Source of the DNA: Pycnopodia helianthoides
Taxonomy: Eukaryota; Echinodermata; Asteroidea; Forcipulatida; Asteriidae
NCBI GenBank assembly: GCA_032158295.1
Contig: CM063251.1
Span: forward strand, 18,601,425 to 18,665,424
DNA length: 64,000 bases
Reading direction: 5' to 3'
Shown here: positions 55,501-64,000 of the stretch, piece by piece
Position numbering within the stretch: the stretch's first letter is position 1
How the letters are laid out: every line of letters begins with the position of its first letter
Position numbers and translations under genes: made by a program
Notes under the pieces: generated by a model
What the model saw: only the letters and a program-made list of their open reading frames with translations
Told to the model about the DNA's origin: nothing
Database searches by the model: none

Positions 55501-57821
55501 CTTTCCTGTTTAATCCACGATTTCAAACAGGTTGTCGAATTTCTGAATTTCTGTCACTTTGTTATTTGACAGCATCTTTTGAAACCAGCCGTTGAACCAA
55601 CATGCAAACTGAGGGATATCTTCAGTATATTGTCAAACGATTGCCGATCAGAACTACTTCAGGTAAGTATTCCTAATAAACGGCTTGAAAAGAGGCTGGT
55701 TATAGTGATCAATATCGATTACTTGTAAAATTGATTTTGGTATCAAATTGGCCACGAGTGATAAGTTTGTTTTGCAATGCCGGTATTTTTTGAAATACTC
55801 TTATCATCAGAGCAAGAATCTGACAAATAGTGATTTTCTTTTTTTATGTATACAATTTTTCATGTCATCGTTTTAATACTGCTATTCTAAAATGGTTTTA
55901 GACTGATTTCTAACCATACTTTTACAAAATGGAACAAGAATAGAAACTTTGACTTGTTCAACAACAGGCATCTCGGTTCAAAACATCGACGCAAGTGAAT
56001 GCCAAATAGATGAAGTCCAAATACAATTATTGGAATGTTATTAAAATAAGAATCGATCACTACAAATACTTCGATTGATAGCTTGTTACATTTCCTATTT
56101 TTCTCTCTTTTGACTATCAGATTTTAAACTTGTTGCTGACGAACCCGGATTACTGAAAAATCCCCGACTTCTTTTTGATGCGCCTGCACAAACATTTTAG
56201 TTTCTTCCCTCTGTTATTGGACTTGTTACTAAAACACATGGAACAGTCGTCGACCTCACGTGAAGATAAATATTTTTGACGCGAACTTGCATCATGGCCT
56301 TACGCACAGTTGACATAAGAACTAGAGTTTAAGCACAAATAAATAACTCTGCATCTATAAATAAAATATAAAAATATATAAAACCGAATGTCATTTTGAA
56401 CTTGCCTTAAAACAAATTTTAAACATTCTGAGTGTTGACACCATTTTTGTTAACAAACTTTGTAATTAATGTCATTAACTTTAGTTTAATTGTCAAGTAG
56501 GGACGTCTGTCCGCATATAGCTCTGACGAACGCTCATTGTTCCTATTATTAAATGTGGTTGTTTCATATAAATGATAGCATCTTTATAGATTTTAAACAA
56601 ACTAGTTCAACAATTATAATATTTTAGAATTAAAAGCTAAGTGTCCACACAAAGACAGTTTACACACAGCTAATAGACAAGACGTTGTTTGACCACTTTG
56701 CACAGTGTACTCGTTTTGGTTTCTTGTGTCTTTACAATAGACCTTTCTATTGCAACGTTCACAGCCCGAGTTTTTGCCAACCAAGGTTGGAAAACTATGG
56801 AAAGCCACAAATGCAAAGCAAAAACAGGTAGACACAGTTTGTAATAATGTTAAACACATATTATTCCAAAATACTGTTGAATTTGTTGGAAACAAAGCAA
56901 CTTACCATGGGATGTATTTGTGTTAAATACAAATTTGCAAAAGTGTTGAATTTGGTCACATTAACTGTTAACACGATTGAATGTTTTGCTAACATTCGGC
57001 TGTCCATGCTAACCAGCGCGGTTTGTTTATCAACAATGGAAAGGCCTATAACGAAGTTAAATTCTGAATAGCGCCACCCAAAGACTGCAGTAGTAAATAT
57101 TTTGGATGTCTCTGCTGGGCTCGATTTTACAAAACACCAAGATTCATCTTAGGATGAGTTGTCAATATTTAATCGTGATTTGTATTGTGATGTCACACTC
57201 TGCTTAGCAATTAAGATTGATTCACAGTTAAGTTCAATCTCAGCTCTTTGTGAAATCGAACCCAGATTTTCTGAGCCAAGGGTTGACATTATATGAATTC
57301 AGTTGTTTAAAGTAAAGGAAAGCAAAGTTTTGGTTTCACGGAATATTGGATTGCGGACTCTTTCTTAGTATATTTTTCCAGAGTGGTATAACTACAGTAT
57401 TTGATGTGCAATATATCCAAGACTCTCCTTGCAAAAACAAAAAGGAAAATCTTGTCTTAAGTTAAACTTGGATCTCCATACTTGTAAATGTTATTGTTGT
57501 GATTTTAGTATTTACTGACTCGACCATTCATTTCACATAAATGGCTAATTTTCCTTTGACATGAAAAGTTGCTACGATTATTCAAGAGAACTGTTTCATT
57601 TGATCAGTAATGGTTTATTAAAATATTCTTTAATTTGAATCAAAGTTGATGAACTGTGCTAAATATTTCTTTCTCTGAGCCTAAACATCGTTACCTCCCT
57701 TTTGCCGTGACAAAGACCCTCTAAATTACTGTACAAAATGTCCTTTTAGGCCTGGCCAACGGAAATGGAAAGCGACAGGTGCGAAGACGCAGCGAGTTAC
57801 ACACCTCGCTGTTATGTTTAG
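42227..57821 (+). CDS. small secreted six-cysteine protein, five exons, family not recognised
   Basis: Exons are 42227-42293, 43541-43600, 46774-46838, 55573-55662 and 57750-57821. All introns are GT-AG with strong donors (GTAAGT three times, GTAAAA once) and phases 1, 1, 0, 0; the total is 354 nt, 117 residues and TAG. The first exon encodes a clear signal peptide (MSLKWFLVVLLALVVLDERVSA, cut after about residue 22). The mature chain of about 95 residues has cysteines at 26, 35, 75, 88, 105 and 115, which would allow three disulfides. A TATATAAA lies about 210 bp upstream. An alternative start 9 bases upstream is TTG, so I use the ATG. The end has a WP followed by two spaced cysteines, faintly like the tail of Frizzled-type cysteine-rich domains, but there are too few cysteines to assign that. 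A peptide hormone, cytokine-like factor or effector is possible. There is no dibasic-flanked repeated peptide. Extra exons in the long introns cannot be excluded. Confidence 0.6.
42998..43185 (-). mobile_element. MITE-1 copy 4, internally deleted (188 bp)
   Basis: Both ends and TTAA sites intact; about 200 bp of the centre is missing, joining GATCACAGATT directly to TTCTCGTGACTCAGATGG. Lies in intron 1 of the secreted-protein gene. Confidence 0.85.
43880..44030. mobile_element. palindromic MITE 'GATTTCACAAAGC'
   Basis: GGCCGATTTCACAAAGCACT to GAACTCTTTGTGAAAGCGAGCC. Same family as 57122-57258 and 35615-35782. In intron 2 of the secreted-protein gene. Confidence 0.65.
44516..44597. repeat. 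tetranucleotide-rich microsatellite (AAATAAAT/GATA)
   Basis: Run of AAATAAATAGATAGATAAAT type with point changes. Confidence 0.85.
46335..46620. repeat. trinucleotide microsatellite (GTT)n with GTC and GCT variants
   Basis: About 280 bp of TTG/GTT triplets, with a block of seven GTC-interrupted units at 46375-46412. It produces long Leu, Cys/Arg or Asn/Thr open frames that are artefacts. In intron 2 of the secreted-protein gene, about 150 bp upstream of exon 3. Confidence 0.9.
47156..47550 (-). mobile_element. tRNA-Leu-derived SINE, near full length
   Basis: On the minus strand: TGTCGTGGCCGAGCGGATAA, CACCGGACTCAAGCTCTGGT and GGGTTCGAGTCCCGGTCGTG, then the body with GGACGTAAAGCCGTAGGTCC and GAAGGGGTTCGCCCC, ending GGCGCTTTATAAATACAG. 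The most complete copy here. No A-rich tail; it ends near an AGTTATTA stretch. Confidence 0.8.
48250..48390 (+). mobile_element. MITE-1 copy 5, left half only
   Basis: TTAA plus the first about 135 bp, broken after CACGAGAAAATA. Confidence 0.75.
48612..49006 (-). mobile_element. MITE-1 copy 6 (TTAA target site)
   Basis: Full length, TTAA at both ends. Its right TTAA (49003-49006) is also the left TTAA of the next element. Confidence 0.85.
49003..49375 (+). mobile_element. MITE-3 copy (TTAA target site)
   Basis: GGTGAAGGTATACGATTGGT to GGTGAACTTTGCC between TTAA sites. The inner perfect hairpin CTGAGAAACGTTTCTG/TCAGAAACGTTTCTCAG is strong. Shares internal sequence with 6973-7402. Confidence 0.65.
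49580..49948 (-). mobile_element. MITE-2 copy 2 (TTAA target site)
   Basis: AGGCAGTGGACACTATTGGT to ATAGTGTCCAGTGTCT between TTAA sites. The centre is a palindrome, ATTTCGAGACCTCA...TGAGGTCTCGAAAT. Confidence 0.85.
50579..50971 (+). mobile_element. MITE-1 copy 7
   Basis: Full length; the left target site has mutated to CTAA, the right is TTAA. Confidence 0.8.
51020..51112. repeat. three tandem 31-bp units
   Basis: CTTGGTACTGGAAGTTCGAA, then TACTCGCGAGA, three times with one change. The core resembles the terminal arm of the palindromic element at 32794-32940. Confidence 0.85.
51202..51567 (-). mobile_element. MITE-2 copy 3 (TTAA target site)
   Basis: AGGCACTTGACACTATTGGT to ATAGTGTCCAGTGTCT with TTAA on both sides; nearly identical in length and sequence to copy 2, only 1.3 kb away. 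Confidence 0.85.
52368..52645 (+). mobile_element. SINE body fragment without tRNA head
   Basis: TGGGACGTATAATAGCCGTA, GGTCCCGTGTGTTGTGTAAT, GAAGGGGTTCGCCCCGGTGT, then CGCTACATAAGAAGCC and an ATTATT tail. Same body as 47156-47550. Confidence 0.7.
53095..53290. repeat. imperfect direct repeat, about 105 bp
   Basis: AGGGTCGATTCTGTGTTTCT, then GTAATCGATACCCACCC, and again AGGGTCCGATTCTTTGTTCG, then GTAATCGATACCACCC. Unknown class. Confidence 0.5.
53602..53940 (+). mobile_element. MITE-1 copy 8, internally deleted
   Basis: Left TTAA intact, right TTAA mutated (TTTATT). About 50 bp between GGCCATCTGGGTC and AAATGAATAAAACG is missing. Confidence 0.8.
55041..55400 (+). mobile_element. tRNA-Leu-derived SINE, diverged
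   Basis: CTGGACTCAAGCTCTGGCAT, then GGGTTCAAGTCCCGGTCGTG, then the body (TAAAAGAACCCAGTTACACT; CACCTTGTAAACCACTA) and an AT-rich end at GCTATATAAAG. The extreme 5' part of the head is lost. Lies about 170 bp upstream of exon 4 of the secreted-protein gene. Confidence 0.7.
57122..57258. mobile_element. palindromic MITE 'GATTTTACAAAAC...CTTTGTGAAATCGAGCCC'
   Basis: Third copy of the family at 43880; in intron 4 of the secreted-protein gene. Confidence 0.6.
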
Positions 57822-58313
57822 TCAAACCAATTTCGCTATAATCTTGATGTCACAATTAATTGCTTTGCATTTTGTGTTACCCACACTGCAGGCATTCCCA
57901 GGTAGATCATACAGACCACTTTGAATACGAAGAATTACATTTCAGGAGAGGAATTGAAAAGTAGAAGAATTGCTAAGACTACTGAATTGAGCCATTTGAG
58001 CATTATTGACATCCGACCCACCCAGTCCCCCCCCCAAAAAAAACCCCACCCCACAACAATGTCAACAAGAGATGTACCGAAACCACTACAGACCTTTTTT
58101 GTTTTGCGTTTATGGTCATAGCCCAGATGCATTTGTACTTACTAACTATGCCTGTACGTTTTTTTTAAATTTTTTTTATAGTACGGATGCATTTACATAA
58201 TTTCTATTTTCCCAACGGTGTCTGCCCTGCATTTTAGCTGACCTATATCGGTACATCGAGAATCCAACCAGCCTGGATTGGAAAACATGATATATGACTT
58301 TGGTTATGACCCA

Positions 58314-58319
58314 AATAAA
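58314..58319 (+). terminator. candidate poly(A) signal of the secreted-protein gene
   Basis: This is the first AATAAA after the TAG at 57821, giving a 3' UTR of about 500 nt. No other AATAAA occurs between the stop codon and this point. Confidence 0.35.
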
Positions 58320-58907
58320 CATCAACATGAGTCAGTGAAATGATATTTTCATCTAAAATGGACCTGCTTGTTTTGTTGTATTTTCTTATACAACAAAGGC
58401 TGAATTCCCTAACTATTATGTGTAACTGAGTGGTGAATGATGCGCACTGACAGCGCGGTGGCAAGAAGCCACGGTGCATTAGATATAAAAGCAACTGAAC
58501 AACAATCAACTTACGAGACTTGAACCGAAGTGGCCCTATACCTTCAGCCATGTGAGTCACTGTCGATGAATATACCGAGTGTCCGAAATACACGGCAATG
58601 CTGTCCTGTGGCGGACCATGATTGGGACCTGGGTTTACTACGAGCGCCCTCTCCCGGACTTATTTGACACAACTGTTTGTGATTGTCGATTGAATATCAT
58701 AAATGAGACATCCAAGTAATCAATTATCGTATACCAAGCAGTGATAAATATGGTTTTTGAGGCATTGCAATGTAATTCGGTTTGCGGTAACACCAAACAT
58801 TTAAAACTTTTAAAACCAAACTGCCGATAATTTAATTTAATTTGGGTTGTTTTAACACATCGGGTCCTGTATTGTAACTCAGTTCTACAAACTTCTGCCC
58901 GCGCCCA

Positions 58908-59088
58908 GTTTCATAGAGCTGCTTAAGCAGCAAATATTGCTTACACATTTTCTGCCAAACAAAAATAAGCAGGATATTCACAAACAGTACATGTGGAATG
59001 CTATTTTGGCTGGTAATCTTATTTTGATAAGCTTATTCTTATTGTGCTTAGCTACTTTTTGTGTTTAAGCAACACTATGAAATTGGGC
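58908..59088. mobile_element. palindromic MITE of the 18912 family
   Basis: CAGTTTCATAGAGCTGCTTA to CAACACTATGAAATTGGGC. A more decayed relative lies at about 60614-60760. Confidence 0.65.
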
Positions 59089-59099
59089 TCAGGAGGCAT

Positions 59100-59960
59100 C
59101 TAGGGTTAATTTGAGAGTCTAGCTCCCAGACCAGTCTCTTACTATTTAGACTGTATGAAAATGTCAGCCCCGGAGTGCCAGGCTAACAGGGAGTTTCATG
59201 AGTTTTCGGCTGAGGCCACAGAAGGCACTTCTTGCATGACGTCAGAATCATCTATGGTTGTCCTTTTACGGAGTCTACATGTGTGAGATATTTAAAATGA
59301 GCAATAGGCCAAGAAGGAATACACACTAAAAATATATTTTGAATTAGTATGTAAGAAAAGCGAGCGGCAAAATGGCACCTGTGGATTCACAGTAACAAAA
59401 TATAATCCAAATTGATACGGTGGCTCTGAAGAGACTTTTCAAAATTAAAATATCGTTGCATAGTTTGCGATATCGAGCATATCGTCATGAATAATGGTCG
59501 TCGCTATGACATAATATCGCTGATGTTTGAAATTTGTTACCATGTCCCATCAGGGCCACCATAGGGCGGCCAGTTATTGGTCAATATTTTGATAAAACGG
59601 TGAACTTCTTTCGTTCTTCATATTATTATTGTTTGACGCTTAAGAGTCCAATTCACTTAAAAAAGAGGGAGTGTTCGTATACTATTAAGAAGTAAATGGA
59701 CAAAATATCAGGTGAAATTGACAATATTAGTGTTTATACAATTCTGGACACATATCCAATAATGCTATATGTATACACATCTCATTAAACTGAAAACATA
59801 AATAAGAATGCATTTTCAGAAATCAGACACAGACTATCAGCTTCAGTTTTTCATAATTTCGTCCTTTATTTTTTAGTTCGCAACAAAAAAGAAAACCCAC
59901 ACTGCATTATTAATACACCCCCATCACCCAAATAGGATTAGTAATGTGTACACGATGTGC
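59100..59960. other. intergenic, no gene recognised
   Basis: AT-rich, with no splice-bounded frame or mobile element recognised. Confidence 0.4.
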
Positions 59961-59969
59961 TGCAAGAGA

Positions 59970-60306
59970 GTCAGACGTAAGCCGTATCAGAATCAAGCGA
60001 CTTTGCCTACGGCTATGGCTGTTGGTAGCAGTGATAACATTGAAGAACAGGCCTTTTCATCGATCTGGCCGTAGCCACTGCCAAAGCCGTCCACTGCCCA
60101 AGCCGTAGCCACTGCCTTAGCCGTAGCCACTAGATAAGATGTAGCCACTGCCCAAGCCGTAGCCACTGCCTGAGCCGTAGCCACTGCCCAAGCCGTAGCC
60201 ACAGCCTAAGCCGTAGCCACAACCTAAGCCGTAGCCTCTTCATAAGCCGTAGTCACTGCCCCCAAGCCTCAGCTATTAATGGCTAAGTCGTCAATTCAGA
60301 TACGGC
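59970..60306. mobile_element. inverted-repeat element with expanded 'CCGTAGCCACTGCC' array
   Basis: TAAGCCGTATCAGAATC at the left and TCAATTCAGATACGGCCTTA at the right are inverse. Between them, about 10 units of roughly 18 bp (AAGCCGTAGCCACTGCCC) run from 60065 to 60265. Confidence 0.7.
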
Positions 60307-60769
60307 CTTAGAGATATTTATGTACGTTACATTCCATATACAGGAACATCGTTCACATAATAGATTATGACTTGAAACAATTACACTCAACGAAAATCTG
60401 ATGCACATGTGAAAACCATTTTACTTCACTTCTGTCTGTAACTTGGGACTCGTCTATCTTATGTTGTAGAGCTTAAAATTGTACTTTCATTTTTAAAGTA
60501 ACGAAATATCGGATGCAGTATCGGGGGATTGTCTTGGTTCGTTTCCAATTTTGCGGGGCAGTATTCATCAGTATTCATTCTACGTACCAGAAAATAAACA
60601 GTCAAAATCTAGGCCCATTTTCATAGCTGCAAAAGCACAACAAGCTTATACTTTCAAGAACAATGTCACATGTACCTTCTGTGACTGATATCCTGCTTAT
60701 TTTTTGCTAGGCATTTTTTTCTGCTCATTATTTTATAAGCAGCTTTACGAATTTGGGTCTGGTTTGACT

Positions 60770-62340
60770 GTTCGAGGACGCGTGCGCAGTCAGTTAAAAA
60801 ACAAAAGGCACATAGAGTTTTTGGGGGGCTTAATTTTCATAATTTGAAGGGAATTGAACCGACATATTATTTGATCCACAATTATTGTTTTGTTTTGTTT
60901 GGTGAAGGGGTTTAACTATCAAATGCTGCACTGTAATTTGGTATGTTCCCTGACTAACGTACTAGAGACGTATTCATATTGTAAGCAGGGGCGCAGCCTT
61001 TTTTTCATTCGAGATTCGCTATGGTTGCACGTGTGACTTTATTGTGATTAAAACTAATCAGATTTTATAATGAAGATATTTAAAAATTCAGTTGAAAAGA
61101 GCAGAAACTATGACGTCATTGGCAACATCTGCCCACAAGTTCCGGTGCATCACAAAAGTGGTTCATGACGTCACACGTCAGTTTCACACGTCCTACATGT
61201 TCATGATGATCAGGTTAACACGACTGAACATAAAAAAGCCGTCGAATCGACACTAAATCCCGCGTGATTTCACACTATAACACCGTATACACGGGCGTTC
61301 AACCAGTGAGCCACATGGAAATCAAAGTGAATTATATCTCTTCGTTACATCTGTTGTCACGCTTAATGATTTTTGTTGACACTAACCAGGTGTCGAAAGC
61401 TAAATGAATTAATAACAACTTAGATTGTTTACCAGTGACAGGCTTGATGTTTGGCCTTTATGGAAAACAAGCGTACAGGGGGCTGACTTATACATGAACA
61501 CGCATGGTCTTATATGGATTTCAAAGTTGAATACGATAACAGTTACCGTAGTATAACCACATGAATATGAAGGCAAAAACACGTTGTTCGTAATACTACA
61601 AATATGATATTACTTCCTTGTGGTTTACAGTGTCTTAAATGATTATGACTAAAATTAAGTATAATTGCAACGTTATTATTTTAAACTGTGGCTCTATAAG
61701 CGATTGGTGTGGGCGTTGTGGTATACGGAATCCAGCGATTGTTTTTGCTGTTTTAACTGTCAACGAATAGCAACTTTTAAGTTTTCCAACACAACCTGGA
61801 AAAAAGTGACGTCGGTAAGATATGATTGTTTATATGCTCGTTATTGACCATATAGGAACATTAACATGCTACAATAACTACAAACTGCATGCCGTCATAG
61901 CAATCTAAATTAACGATCATAAGGCGTAGCTGTCGTGTTTTGACGATTTAAACAATACTTATTTACATAGAACTATTTATTTACACAAAGACAGCCCGTT
62001 CATTTCCAGCAAACCTTCAAGAACTGAACGAAGAGAGGTTTTGGACGGACCACTCTGAAAAAATACCCTTTCATAATCAATTTCGGGAAACTATAGGTCC
62101 AGTTTACCAATAATCTACGTTCGATCTGAGATATTCATTCATTCAATAAAGCAGTTGTATTTCCATAATTATCTAACAATAGTTCAGACTCTGACTACAC
62201 TGGTAGACACCTCCAGTTCAAACTCCAATTGGAGTATTTAGGAGGTCTTTACAACCAAGAACCAAGAATAAGAGGGACCAAATACGAACCCAAATCTGAA
62301 CAATTGTCTTTAATAATTCTCCATTCAATATTGGGTGAAC
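60770..62340. other. intergenic, no gene recognised
   Basis: Unique AT-rich sequence. The open frame at 61665 (60 codons) carries no motif. Confidence 0.35.
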
Positions 62341-62344
62341 GAAG

Positions 62345-62520
62345 ATAACAATGACAAGAACGAGATTTGAACCAGCCACCTCTGGATTTACGCGCGGTTG
62401 CTCTACAGGGGCTCCCTCCATGTCAATATCATTGCTTGAATGCTTGGGGGTGTGCCAGTCAGAGGTCACACAACCCGTTCGCTGCTGTATGGCCAGGGAT
62501 CACAGAAGGACGTCGAGTCT
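62345..62520 (-). mobile_element. tRNA-like repeat B, fourth copy
   Basis: ACGAGATTTGAACCAGCCAC, then CTCTGGATTTACGCG, resembles the 3' half of a tRNA on the minus strand. GTGCCAGTCAGAGGTC and CTGTATGGCCAGGGATCAC match the other copies. Confidence 0.6.
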
Positions 62521-63807
62521 CCATTCAGTTCAATGTGAAACTTCTAATGACGTCTGATTCCAACAGTAGTTTCAATGGGGGCAGTAGTAGATTGCTATAA
62601 AGTTAAATTCTTTATCGTTGACTTTGTATAGTGCGTTTACCCTTTGAAGTATTTCATCAATTTGAGAATGGCATTATGAAGTCAACGTCTTATTGAGTTC
62701 AGTTTTAAGTGAGGGGATATCAACCTAATTAGTCAACCATTCTAGTATAAGTCTGCGCTATGCTCTATTCAGCAGGATAGGGTGACCATGTGATGCATTG
62801 TAGCCGACGGGTTGACACACCAGCCTAAAAGTATATACATAGACCTTTCTGGTTGGCAGAAACTTGGGCTGTGACGTTGCAAAAGACAGGTCTATAAGGG
62901 AGATCCTAATTGAAGTACAGTCTTTATCTAGCGTGGCTCCATATTATTTCTTCTATAATTTCCTATAGGCTATTGCCGCTATAAAGAACACAGTGAGGAA
63001 TGGATGTCATTACAACTTCGTCATTTAATACGGTTAAAAATTCACAGTAAAAGTGATGTCCATTAGAACTGACTCCGTGCTAGTTTCTTTACATTCAAAA
63101 CTATAATGAATTTTAGAAGAATATAACACAGCGTGCGTTGTAATATCTGGGACCTATGATTACTATTATAAGTCAAAGTGGACAACTGCTTTGTCTTGTT
63201 ATTTCTTCTTACGCTCCCCTGCTGTGTCATTATTATCATTTAAAAAAATTAAGAATCTTTAAGAATAAATCAGAATATTGTTCTCGCTTCATCCTCCTCT
63301 TTTAGTGAACTTTTAATCAACTTTCCCGAGGCCAGTAATTCCCATGGAGAACTATTTCGTCCGACTTTGTTTAAACATTGACGTCATTACTAGAGTAATT
63401 TTATTGACAACAATCAACAAAAAATAATATTCAAAATGTTTCTGTACTTGGGCTATGGTAGTTATAAATTTTATGGAAACTGAAATGTTGAAAAGGAAAA
63501 TATAACCCAAATGCCATGTTGATATCATGTCTTTCTTTTTTATTACATGTCTGGTATTGTCAAAAATATCAAAGGAAATAATTTGATAAATAAAACTAAT
63601 CAATCAAATAATTGAAGTAGGTCTAGTTACCCAAAGCCGTCTACAGTGATTTACTATGTAATGATACAGTACCATGCTGGACAGCTTTAATACTAAGTAA
63701 TCAAAATATAGTCTGTCGTATTCTGGCGATTAGAACCACTGTAAGGTGAATGTTCCGTTTCGTCATCTAAAAGAAAGGCTGACGTCATCATGCAAAGGTT
63801 GACCCCC

Positions 63808-63873
63808 TCAGAGGTCAAAGGAACTGTCGTCGACGTGTTCTCCATTGAGCTCCCTGAAAGCGCCATCCAACAC
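63808..63873 (-). CDS. last coding exon of a gene running off the right edge
   Basis: On the minus strand a strong acceptor (a T-rich tract then ATATTCAG) precedes GTG TTG GAT GGC GCT and so on, giving VLDGAFRELNGEHVDDSSFDL and a TGA at 63810-63808. The frame looks coding and the acceptor is close to consensus. The rest of the gene lies beyond 64000. The acidic C-terminal tail does not let me name a family. AATAAA on the minus strand at 63544-63539 or 63405-63400 could end a 3' UTR of about 270 or 400 nt. A chance open frame of 21 codons after a good acceptor remains possible. Confidence 0.5.
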   Translation of the reverse strand: MLDGAFRELNGEHVDDSSFDL

Positions 63874-63944
63874 CTGAATATAAAAAAAATTTAAAAAAAA
63901 TGATCACATAATTAAACTTATTAGTGGTATCATGTCCTTGTGGC

Positions 63945-64000
63945 TTTCTCCTGAAGACAATCGGTGCACACTGACCGAAACGTCGACTTTTTTTTTTTTT
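63945..64000 (+). mobile_element. possible Penelope-like element terminus
   Basis: CTCCTGAAGACAATCGGTGC, then ACACTGACCGAAACGTCGAC, then a T run at the window edge. CTGA(A)GA followed by a short stem (GGT/ACC) and GAAACGTC is the pattern seen at the ends of many Penelope-like retroelements and recalls a hammerhead-ribozyme core, though the helices are poorly formed here. The element, if real, lies mostly outside the window. Confidence 0.35.

Noticed and set aside
58243..58593. 116-codon minus-strand frame
   Set aside because: No motif. It overlaps the proposed 3' end of the secreted-protein gene and a B-box-like GGTTCAAGTCTC that looks like a repeat remnant.

Overview
The window is AT-rich animal DNA. 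Genes are split by GT-AG introns, tRNA-derived SINEs and small inverted-repeat transposons are abundant, and there are long minisatellites and no prokaryotic operon structure. The best-supported gene is an ortholog of the animal coiled-coil protein TEX9. My guess is a marine invertebrate deuterostome, most likely an echinoderm such as a sea star. That guess rests on the look of the repeats and I could not test it against any database.

Left third (1-24 kb). A complete TEX9 gene lies on the minus strand, with coding exons from 23933 (start) to 6193 (stop). I built 11 coding exons by matching splice sites and phases; they would encode about 445 residues. One exon (16467-16678) holds two in-frame TGA codons although both its borders are in phase. 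The introns carry three minisatellites: a 20-bp unit at 11.48-12.36 kb, a 72-bp unit at 13.16-15.05 kb and a 77-bp unit at 15.67-16.46 kb. The last repeats the 3' end of a TEX9 exon together with its splice donor. To the left are a LINE 3' remnant (2.48-2.73 kb), a possible first exon of a leftward gene (1.9 kb) and a SINE split by a transposon (4.4-5.2 kb).

Middle (24-42 kb). I see no convincing gene. The stretch holds palindromic MITEs, tRNA-like repeats, a tandem array at 37.7-38.2 kb and a few open frames of doubtful status.

Right third (42-64 kb). A plus-strand gene of five small exons (42227-57821), with a TATA box upstream, encodes a 117-residue secreted protein with six cysteines. 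I do not recognise the family and it is the best candidate here for something undescribed. Its introns are packed with three MITE families that all target TTAA. At the right edge (63808-63873) is the last coding exon of a minus-strand gene that continues outside the window, followed by a short motif resembling the ends of Penelope-like retroelements.

Most other open frames are chance frames in repeats. Nothing suggests that the genes act together; they look like unrelated neighbours.
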